Shown here: positions 8,821-15,614 of the stretch, piece by piece | Layout of the letters: every line of letters starts with the position of its first letter | Numbering within the stretch: position 1 is the stretch's first letter | Assembly: GCF_023078355.1 (NCBI RefSeq) | Contig: NZ_CP095552.1 | Coordinates: forward strand, 372,001 to 436,000 | Direction of reading: 5' to 3' | Length of the DNA stretch: 64,000 nucleotides | Source of the DNA: Gordonia hongkongensis | GTDB taxonomy: Bacteria; Actinomycetota; Actinomycetes; Mycobacteriales; Mycobacteriaceae | The notes under the pieces: model-generated | What the model saw: only the letters and a program-made list of their open reading frames with translations | Told to the model about the DNA's origin: nothing | The model's database searches: none | Program-made: the position numbers and the translations under genes

Positions 8821-10074
8821 ATGCACAAGCGAACCTCTGCCTCTGCCCTTGCCTCTTCTCCTCGCCGCGTGCGCGTCGCCATCGTGTCGGCGCTGCTGGC
8901 CGGGGGCCTGCTCCTCGGTGGCTGCACCACCGACGCTCCCAGCACGTCATCGGCCTCGACCTCTGCGTCTTCGTCCGTGTCCTCCTCGATCACCACCGAA
9001 GACGCGTCAACCACCGCCACCACGATCTCGTCGTCCGCCGAAGCCGCTCAGGCGTTCCTTGCCACCCTGTCCGATGAACAACGCGAGCAGGTCACCTACG
9101 ACTACGACGACGAGACCAAGACGACGTCGTGGTCGAACTTCCCGGTCACCTTCGTCGACCGCGCCGGGGTGAACCTCGCAGATCTGTCCGACGAGCAGCG
9201 GGCCGCCGCGATGAAGGTCCTGGAAGCGCTCCTCAGCGACGAGGGCTACGCCACCGTCACCGGAATCATGGGCAATGACAAATATCTTCATGAGAAGAGC
9301 AGTTCGACGGAGGAGTCGCTCGGCCAGTACTACATCGCCTTCTTCGGCGATCCGTCTGATTCGAGTGCCTGGGAGATCCAGTTCGGCGGGCACCATCTCG
9401 GCATCAACGCCACACTCGATGGCGCGGCCGATGAGATCACCTTCGCTCCCACACATCTGGGAATTCAGCCGGCGGTGTACACCGATTCCGACGGCAACGA
9501 GGTCCAACCGTTCGACGGCATCTACACCACGGCGTTCGCGTTCTACGACAGCCTGACCGACGAACAAAAGGCAGCCCTGTACCAGGGGTCGACCGTCGCG
9601 AACATGGTGTGCGCTCCCGGAAGCACTTGTGATTACCCCACGGGGACAGGAATTTCGGGCGCTGATCTGACGGATGAGCAGAAAAAGCTGCTGCTCGACG
9701 TCATCGCGAACTGGGTGGGCCTGTCCGACGAGGAGACCACCTCCGAGGCACTCGCCGAGATCGAAGCGACGCTCGACGAGACCTACATCAACTGGTCGGG
9801 AGCCACCGCCTACGACATGACACAGGGTGACGGTATCTACTTCCAGATCTCCGGCCCCGACGTGTACATCGTATTCGCCGCGCAGCAGGGTTCCGCCGGT
9901 GCCGATGTCGAGGGCGTGACGACGTCGGGCTGGGGACACGTCCATACGATTTATCGCGATCCCGGCAACGACTACGCCGGCAGCGTGACCCAGCAAGCCG
10001 CCACCGGCATGGCCGGAGGAGCGGGCGGTCCCGGCGGGCAGGCTCCGGCTGGATCTCGCCCCGCCAGTGGTTAG
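8821..10074 (+). CDS. DUF3500 family lipoprotein
   Basis: A 417-residue predicted secreted lipoprotein. The N-terminus has Arg/Lys residues, a hydrophobic stretch and a lipobox (GLLLGGC, Cys about residue 38), followed by a Ser/Thr-rich linker of about 45 residues. The remainder resembles the DUF3500 family: repeated LSDEQR / LTDEQK segments, FGGHHLGINATL, and WGHVHTIYRDPGNDYAG near the C-terminus, followed by a Gly/Pro-rich tail. The His-rich GGHH and HVHTIYRD motifs suggest metal or ligand binding, but I know of no established reaction. It lies 77 bases after aroQ in the same direction. Confidence 0.8.
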   Translation: MHKRTSASALASSPRRVRVAIVSALLAGGLLLGGCTTDAPSTSSASTSASSSVSSSITTEDASTTATTISSSAEAAQAFLATLSDEQREQVTYDYDDETKTTSWSNFPVTFVDRAGVNLADLSDEQRAAAMKVLEALLSDEGYATVTGIMGNDKYLHEKSSSTEESLGQYYIAFFGDPSDSSAWEIQFGGHHLGINATLDGAADEITFAPTHLGIQPAVYTDSDGNEVQPFDGIYTTAFAFYDSLTDEQKAALYQGSTVANMVCAPGSTCDYPTGTGISGADLTDEQKKLLLDVIANWVGLSDEETTSEALAEIEATLDETYINWSGATAYDMTQGDGIYFQISGPDVYIVFAAQQGSAGADVEGVTTSGWGHVHTIYRDPGNDYAGSVTQQAATGMAGGAGGPGGQAPAGSRPASG

Positions 10075-10162
10075 TTGTCAGCCTCGGGCAGCCGCCGTCA
10101 AGCGACTCGCGAGTCCAGAAATCATCGACTGGCGCAACCGTAGGGTTGCAGAACCTCCGGAC

Positions 10163-10186
10163 TGCTGCAACTATGGAGTTGCAGCA
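10163..10186. promoter_or_regulatory. Palindromic operator upstream of the SRPBCC-ArsR pair
   Basis: A perfect inverted repeat with 9-bp arms, TGCTGCAAC and GTTGCAGCA, and a 6-base spacer. It lies 24 bases upstream of the SRPBCC start. A further half-site, GGTTGCAG, lies at 10144-10151. Its position and symmetry suit autorepression by the ArsR protein encoded at 10686. Confidence 0.75.
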
Positions 10187-10210
10187 ATCAACTTAGGCGA
10201 GGGAGTATCG

Positions 10211-10693
10211 ATGAGCGAGAACACAACCACACATGACGTGACCGATTCGGCGACAGGAGAATTCGACCGGATCGAGCGCGAGATCGCGATCGACGCACCC
10301 GCCGACCGGGTCTGGTCTCTGGTCAGCGAACCGGGATGGTTCATCAACGACAAGGCGATCACCGAGCACCGGATCGAACGCGACGGCGACCTGTCGACCA
10401 TCCACGACCCGGTCCACGGCGCCTTCACCTTCCGCACCGTCGAACTCGACGAGCCGCGATACGCAGCGTTTCGATGGCTCGCCGATGCCGCTGATCCGCA
10501 ATCGGATTCGACCCTCGTCGAGTTCTGGATCACGCCGGCGGACTCCGGCGTGCTCCTCAAGGTCGTGGAGTCCGGTTTCGCGTCGCTGCCGGGAACGGAA
10601 GCGGAGCGACGCGCACGGTTCGACGGCAACAACGAGGGATGGACCATCGAACTCGAGCTGGCCCGAACACATCTCGGCGGCGTGCATGCCTGA
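10211..10693 (+). CDS. SRPBCC (AHSA1-like) domain protein
   Basis: A 160-residue protein of the START/Bet v1-like ligand-binding fold. The family hallmarks are IEREIAIDAPADRVWSLVSEPG at residues 18-40 and a C-terminal GWTIELELARTHL helix that closes the pocket. AHSA1-type SRPBCC genes are often paired with an ArsR repressor, as here: the downstream arsR gene overlaps it by 8 bases, so the two form one operon. The ligand is unknown. A start at 10211 places a GAGGGAG ribosome-binding site just upstream and a strong palindrome immediately before that. Confidence 0.88.
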   Translation: MSENTTTHDVTDSATGEFDRIEREIAIDAPADRVWSLVSEPGWFINDKAITEHRIERDGDLSTIHDPVHGAFTFRTVELDEPRYAAFRWLADAADPQSDSTLVEFWITPADSGVLLKVVESGFASLPGTEAERRARFDGNNEGWTIELELARTHLGGVHA

Positions 10694-11003
10694 CGTCGCT
10701 CCCGTCGAGGTCTTCGCCGCGCTGTCCGACGAGAGCCGATGGCAGATCCTCACGCGACTGGGTTCGGAACCCGCGTCCGCGTCACATCTCGCGGCCGAAC
10801 TCCCGATCAGCAGGCAGGCGATCGCGAAACACCTTCGGGTCCTCACCGAGGCGGGGCTGGTGACGTCCTCACGTGTCGGCCGCGAGATCCGTTACGAAGC
10901 CGTGGGGGCACAGCTGTCGCGGGTTGCGCATCGGCTCGACACCATCGGCCGTGGTTGGGATCGCCGTCTGGCCGACATCAAACTCCGCGCCGAAGAGGGC
11001 TGA
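10686..11003 (+). CDS. ArsR-family transcriptional regulator
   Basis: A 105-residue winged-helix repressor. It contains FAALSDESRWQILTRLG, a recognition helix region SASHLAAELPISRQAIAKHL and a wing VTSSRVGREIRYEA, all standard for ArsR proteins. No CxC metal-binding motif is present, so it is probably not a metal sensor but one of the ArsR proteins that partner SRPBCC genes. Its ATG at 10686 overlaps the end of the SRPBCC gene by 8 bases, indicating translational coupling. The palindrome at 10163-10186 is its most likely target. Confidence 0.9.
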   Translation: MPDVAPVEVFAALSDESRWQILTRLGSEPASASHLAAELPISRQAIAKHLRVLTEAGLVTSSRVGREIRYEAVGAQLSRVAHRLDTIGRGWDRRLADIKLRAEEG

Positions 11004-11047
11004 GCCGCACGACAACCCTCCATGATCCGAAAGAAGCGACACCCATT

Positions 11048-11150
11048 GCTCCCTGAGGTGCGAGGAGCGATAGCGACGAGCCTCGAAGGGTCCTGGTGAG
11101 ACGACTCGAGAGACCCTTCGTGACGCTCGCAAGTTCGCTCCTCAGGGAGC
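11048..11150. repeat. Facing intergenic repeats at a convergent junction
   Basis: GCTCCCTGAGGTGCGAGGAGC with CCTCGAAGGGTC on the left is mirrored by GACCCTTCGTGACGCTCGC and GCTCCTCAGGGAGC on the right. The RNA from either strand could fold into a long imperfect hairpin between the convergent arsR and adenylation-enzyme genes. A bidirectional terminator role is an inference. Confidence 0.7.
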
Positions 11151-11197
11151 AGAGGGGGCGTCGACTCGCTCCCTCAGCTCAGAGAGCGCAGGGCTCC

Positions 11198-13801
11198 TCA
11201 GGGGGCGGCTGTAGCGGAGGGAGCAGCGGATCCGATCACCTCGTCGATCGCCCTGGCGGTGTCGGCGGCGTGGGGTGCGCGGATCATCGAGATGTGGTCG
11301 CCGGAGACGTCGTGAAAGGTCACGGCGCCGGTCGACATCCGCCGCCACAGGCCCGGGTCATCGGGATTGGTGCGGGCGCGGATGACGCCGACGGGACCCG
11401 CGTACTCCCGGGGTCGGTACCGGCGGATCATCCTGGTGCCCAACCGGAAGAACACGATCCACTGAACCGGCGTCGGGAGCTCGACCATCCCCGCGGTGGG
11501 GACGAGGACGGCCAGCGCGAGCTCCTTCACGATTCGCTGGGGGAGCGGTTCGCGGGCAGGCGTGGGGTCGTCCCCGGTGCGGTCGGGCAGGGCGGTGTCG
11601 CGGGTGCCGCCGCGCAGCGCACGCAGGCGTCCGACGATCCCGACCTTCTCACCACGAACCCGCTTGGCCAGTGCCGGGTCGAAGAGCGAGTCCAGCACGA
11701 CGACTGGATCACATGTCTCGCCGGCCTTGGTCAGCTGCGCCGCGACCTCCATCGCGACGAACCCGCCCAGCGAGTAGCCGCCGACCTGGTACGGACCGTG
11801 TGGTTGCACCGATCGCATGTCGGCGATCGCGCGTCGTGCCGCGGCGCGCACGGAATGATCAGCGCGGCCGCGCTTTTCGACGCCACGCGACTGGATCGCG
11901 TAGACCGGCCGGTCGGTCTGCAGTGCTCGGACGACCGGGGTGAGGCTGGTCGCCAGGCTACCGGCGCCGGCCACCAGGAAGATCGGCCGGCCCGTGCCCT
12001 GTCGCAGCGGGATGAGGGTGGCCCCCGACGCGTTCGCCGACCGCTCCTTCGCGGCCGACTCGATGCGCTGGGCGAACAGCGCGATGGTCGGCGCCTCGGC
12101 GAGCATCGCGGTGTTGACGTCCAGCTGGAGGTGATGCTGCACCTCGGCCAGCATCTTCGCGGCGGCCAGCGAGTCGCCGCCGAGTTCGACGAAATCCTCG
12201 TTCCGGCCGATGGATTCGAGGCCGAGGATCTGGCACCAGAACCGGTGCAGCGCCATCTCGGTCATCCCGCGGGGCGGTTCGTGATCCGGACGTGCGGGCG
12301 GCGAAGGCATGGCCGCCCGGTCCACCTTGCCGCGCTCGTTGCGCGGAAGTTCGGCGAGCACGATGATGTCGCGCGGAATCATCCACGGGGTCAACGTCTT
12401 CCCGAGCTCCTGCCGGATCTCGGCCGGGGAGGGTGACCACTTCTCGGGGTCCACGGCGACGTGGGCGGTGAGCCGTGCCTCGTCGCGGTTGGCGGTGACG
12501 ACCGCGTCGGTGGTCCAGGGCAGCGCGCGGATGGCGGCTTCCACCTCGAGCGGTTCGACGAGGTACCCGCGGATCTTGATCGCGTCATCACTGCGCCCGA
12601 GGAGCGCGAGTTCGCCGGACTCGTCGAAGCGTCCGAGATCGCCGGTGCGATAACGTGTCCGGCCGTCGTGCAACCCGATGAAGCGCGTCGCCGTCAGCTC
12701 CGGATCCTGGTGGTAACCGGACGCTACATGGGCGGATTCGACGATGACCTCGCCCGTGCTGCCGACCGGCAGATCGTTCCCGTCCGCGTCGACGATCCGG
12801 ACGTGCTTGTCCGACGCCGGCACGCCCACGGGGATGGCGCCGGGCTCGACGTCCCGCTCGGGCGGGAACAGGTTGAAGGCCAGGTTGCCGACCTCCGATG
12901 CGCCTGCCCAGCAACAGAAGACTCCGTCGGTCAGGATCGTGTCGCGGGCCAGCTGGATGTCGGCGCGGTGCGTCGGCTCACCGCAGGTCGACAGCAGTCG
13001 CAGGGATTCGACGGCGTCGTCGGCCGACAGCTCACCCAGCCAGGATCGCAGCAGCGACGGGGTGCAGTGCGCGGTGGTCGCCTCCTGTGCGACAAGCCAG
13101 TCCCGAAGCCCGGTCGTGGTGCGGCGGCGGACATCCCAGAGCAGCATGGTCGACCCGTTGAGCAAGCTCATCGCGAGCGCGTCGAGGCCGCCGCCGAAGC
13201 TGAGGGGCAGTAGGACGACGGCGCGGTCGTCGGGTCGCATGCCGAGGAAGCGACGGCCGTCCCGGGCGTGGTTGACCGGCATCTTCTGCGCCAGCACCAC
13301 GCCTTTGGGGGTGCCGGTCGAGCCCGAGGTGAACAGCAGGACCGCCGGATCGTCAGGACCGGGCTGGTCCGCGATACGCGTCTGACCTGGTTCTCGGGCA
13401 TCGGCTGCGGTGTCCAGGACATGGGCACCGGACCGTTCCAGCACGACCTCGCGTCGGTCCGGCGGCAGGAACGGGTCGAGAAGGACGAGGGGGCGTCCCG
13501 AACACAGCACCGCCAGCATCCCGATCACCGAGTCGATGTCGGATTCGATCTCCACCGCGACGGGTCGGTCCGGATCGGTGGTGGCGACGATCGTGCGCGC
13601 GAGGTCGTCGACCCGGGAGGCGGCGTCGGCGAACGTGATCGACTGCTCGGGGGTCTGGAGTGCGACGGCCTCGCCACGTACCGCGGCGACGGCTCGCCAT
13701 CGGGCCGCGGCGGTGTCGGCGGCGTCGACGCCCGGAAGGTCGGTGACGACCGTGGCGCCGGTGGGAGTCACCCGGGCTTCGGGAGGGTTATGGCTGTTCA
13801 T
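11198..13801 (-). CDS. Free-standing NRPS-like enzyme: adenylation, carrier and thioesterase domains
   Basis: An 867-residue protein with three domains. The adenylation domain (about 30-500) has LLFTSGSTGTPKG at 154-167, YRTGDLG, GRSDDAIKIRGYLVEP and the A10 lysine in NERGKVDRA. The carrier domain has the phosphopantetheine site GGDSLAA (Ser544). The thioesterase domain (about 600-860) has the nucleophile motif GGYSLGG (Ser677) and a late His in GDHISMI. No condensation or reductase domain is present, so it would activate one carboxylic acid, hold it as a thioester and release or transfer it. The substrate cannot be read from the sequence. No partner biosynthetic genes flank it apart from a divergent nitroreductase. 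It might make a small siderophore-like or pigment product, but that is conjecture. Confidence 0.9.
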   Translation of the reverse strand: MNSHNPPEARVTPTGATVVTDLPGVDAADTAAARWRAVAAVRGEAVALQTPEQSITFADAASRVDDLARTIVATTDPDRPVAVEIESDIDSVIGMLAVLCSGRPLVLLDPFLPPDRREVVLERSGAHVLDTAADAREPGQTRIADQPGPDDPAVLLFTSGSTGTPKGVVLAQKMPVNHARDGRRFLGMRPDDRAVVLLPLSFGGGLDALAMSLLNGSTMLLWDVRRRTTTGLRDWLVAQEATTAHCTPSLLRSWLGELSADDAVESLRLLSTCGEPTHRADIQLARDTILTDGVFCCWAGASEVGNLAFNLFPPERDVEPGAIPVGVPASDKHVRIVDADGNDLPVGSTGEVIVESAHVASGYHQDPELTATRFIGLHDGRTRYRTGDLGRFDESGELALLGRSDDAIKIRGYLVEPLEVEAAIRALPWTTDAVVTANRDEARLTAHVAVDPEKWSPSPAEIRQELGKTLTPWMIPRDIIVLAELPRNERGKVDRAAMPSPPARPDHEPPRGMTEMALHRFWCQILGLESIGRNEDFVELGGDSLAAAKMLAEVQHHLQLDVNTAMLAEAPTIALFAQRIESAAKERSANASGATLIPLRQGTGRPIFLVAGAGSLATSLTPVVRALQTDRPVYAIQSRGVEKRGRADHSVRAAARRAIADMRSVQPHGPYQVGGYSLGGFVAMEVAAQLTKAGETCDPVVVLDSLFDPALAKRVRGEKVGIVGRLRALRGGTRDTALPDRTGDDPTPAREPLPQRIVKELALAVLVPTAGMVELPTPVQWIVFFRLGTRMIRRYRPREYAGPVGVIRARTNPDDPGLWRRMSTGAVTFHDVSGDHISMIRAPHAADTARAIDEVIGSAAPSATAAP

Positions 13802-14126
13802 GTCCTCAAACTTCCGCGGAGCGGGAAACGTCGACGGTCATGGACGGGCCAGGCGAACTCGAGCCCGGGCAACGGTGCCACGCCGCGCGGGACTCGGCCC
13901 CTCCTCCGGTCCCGACAGCTTGCCTGGCAAACCTACCCTTAGTCGCGCGAAGGAGCACGATCGGAGCGGGTGGGAGTACGGAAGCGGCCTGGTCGGCCGG
14001 GCATGACACCGGAAGCGGAGACATCCGGCCGGTCGGCGGTAACGTGTTCACCGGTCGTCGGACGGTGTGGTCCTGCATCGCCGTCCGCGACGACGGGTGT
14101 TCGAGGCGTGCGAGGAGAGATCGACG
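13802..14126. other. 325-base gene-free region between divergent genes
   Basis: The divergent promoter region of the adenylation enzyme and the nitroreductase. I see only a weak, asymmetric resemblance to an iron box around 13918-13942 (TGGCAAACCTACCCTTAG) and no convincing operator or RNA gene. Confidence 0.4.
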
Positions 14127-14804
14127 ATGCAGTACGACGAAGTGGTCTTGGGACGTCGCAGCACCCGCGGGTTCACCTCCGACCCCGTGCCTCGGGAGCT
14201 CATCGAGGAGATCCTCACCCTCGCCATGCGAGCCCCGTCGTCGATGAACACACAACCGTGGAACTTCCACGTGATCACGGGCGAACCGTTGGATCGCATC
14301 CGCGCGGGCAACACCGAGCGCAACCTGGCCGGCGTTCCCCATTCGCGAGAGTTCCGGACGGGCGCGGAGAAGTTCACCGGAACGCACCGCGACCGTCAGG
14401 TCCAGGTTGCGAAGCAACTGTTCGGCGCGATGGGCATCGCCCGCGAGGACATGGAGATGCGGCAGGACTGGGTGCTGCGGGGGTTCCGTCAGTTCGACGC
14501 CCCGGTCTGTGTGATCGTGACCTACGACCGCATCCTCGACGGCAGCGACGACACCCCGTTCGATTGCGGCGCGGTCTCGAATGCACTGGTCAACGCGGCC
14601 TGGTCGCGCGGTCTCGGCGCGGTCATCAACAGCCAGGGCATCATGCAGTCGCCCGTGGTTCGCGAGCACGCCGGCATCCCCGACGATCAGGTGATCATGA
14701 AGAGCATCGCGCTCGGCTGGCCGGATGAGACCTTCCCGGCCAATGCGGTGGTCTCCGAACGCAAGTCGGTCGCCGAGGCCGCGACGTTCGTCGGCTTCGA
14801 GTAG
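14127..14804 (+). CDS. Nitroreductase-family flavoprotein
   Basis: A 225-residue FMN-dependent NAD(P)H oxidoreductase of the nitroreductase fold. FMN-contacting residues are in GRRSTRGFTSDPVPRELI at the N-terminus and RAPSSMNTQPWNFHV (about 37-52). The C-terminal IALGWPDETFPAN segment is typical of the family. GAGGAGAG lies upstream of ATG 14127. Substrates in this family range from nitroaromatics to quinones, and the natural one here is unknown. It diverges from the adenylation enzyme and converges with the metallo-hydrolase 24 bases downstream. Confidence 0.92.
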   Translation: MQYDEVVLGRRSTRGFTSDPVPRELIEEILTLAMRAPSSMNTQPWNFHVITGEPLDRIRAGNTERNLAGVPHSREFRTGAEKFTGTHRDRQVQVAKQLFGAMGIAREDMEMRQDWVLRGFRQFDAPVCVIVTYDRILDGSDDTPFDCGAVSNALVNAAWSRGLGAVINSQGIMQSPVVREHAGIPDDQVIMKSIALGWPDETFPANAVVSERKSVAEAATFVGFE

Positions 14805-14828
14805 CGGTGGGGCTGATCCTGCCGGGGC

Positions 14829-15614
14829 TCAGCGTGACAGCGCCGCACGCGCGGCCGCGGCCACGCCGCCGTGATGAACCGGGCCGTGGCCCGGGAGCAG
14901 GATGTCGGCGTCGAGCTCGGTGAACCGTTCGACGCTGCGTCGCGCGGTGGGTTCGTCGTGCTGGAACAGCGACGGGATGCACTGCGGCCCGGTGATCGAC
15001 GAGATCTCGTGTCCGCTCACCAGTGCGTCGCCGGACACCAGGGCGCGGCCGTCGGCGACGAGGTAGGCGCTGTGGCCGTCGGTGTGGCCGGGGCTCGCCA
15101 CGGGGACCGGTGCGCCCGGGAGGTCGAGCGGTCGGTGCCCATCGGTGGAGAACCCCGACGCCCGCGCGAGACCCGCGCGGCTGAGGACGCCGAGCGGAGT
15201 GGTCTTGGCCAGCCACGCCCACAGGCGGGGATTCGCCACCTGCGGGACGAGATCGAGCGCGTTCGCCTGCTGGAGGTGGTGGCGCAGCGCGTGATCCACC
15301 TCGACCGGGTCCATGTAAACGTCGAACCCGTACTGCGCCTGCAGCTTGACGAGACCACCCAGGTGGTCGACGTGAGCATGGGTGAGGAGCGCGCCGCGTA
15401 CGTCCTCGGGCTTGCGGCCGATCCGTTCGATGGATTCGACGACCTGGGCGGCCTGGCCCGGATAACCGCCGTCGATGAGCGTCAGCTCGCCGTCCTGCTC
15501 CAGCAGCACCCAGTTCACGACGTCGGTGGAGACGAAATGGGTTGTCGACGAATCGCCGTCGACCCTGGTGATGGTCATCGGTCGCGCGGTACGCAACGGG
15601 AGTCGCATCATCAT
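14829..15614 (-). CDS. Metallo-beta-lactamase-fold hydrolase, coupled to aftA
   Basis: A 261-residue hydrolase with the metal-binding motif THAHVDHLGG (HxHxDH) at about residue 76, further ligands in SPGHTDGHSAY and SGDALVSGH, and LLPGHGPVHHGG at the C-terminus. This is the glyoxalase-II-like group. Three consecutive Met codons begin the gene at 15614, 15611 and 15608. The first shares its A with the TGA stop of aftA (TGATG overlap), so translation is probably coupled. It occupies the place where embC directly follows aftA in mycobacteria. The substrate is unknown. Involvement in cell-wall metabolism is suggested only by the coupling. Confidence 0.88.
   Translation of the reverse strand: MMMRLPLRTARPMTITRVDGDSSTTHFVSTDVVNWVLLEQDGELTLIDGGYPGQAAQVVESIERIGRKPEDVRGALLTHAHVDHLGGLVKLQAQYGFDVYMDPVEVDHALRHHLQQANALDLVPQVANPRLWAWLAKTTPLGVLSRAGLARASGFSTDGHRPLDLPGAPVPVASPGHTDGHSAYLVADGRALVSGDALVSGHEISSITGPQCIPSLFQHDEPTARRSVERFTELDADILLPGHGPVHHGGVAAAARAALSR

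Noticed and set aside
13918..13942. Iron-box-like sequence upstream of the adenylation enzyme
   Set aside because: Fewer than about 10 of 19 positions match the IdeR consensus and the two halves are not symmetric, so I do not call siderophore regulation.
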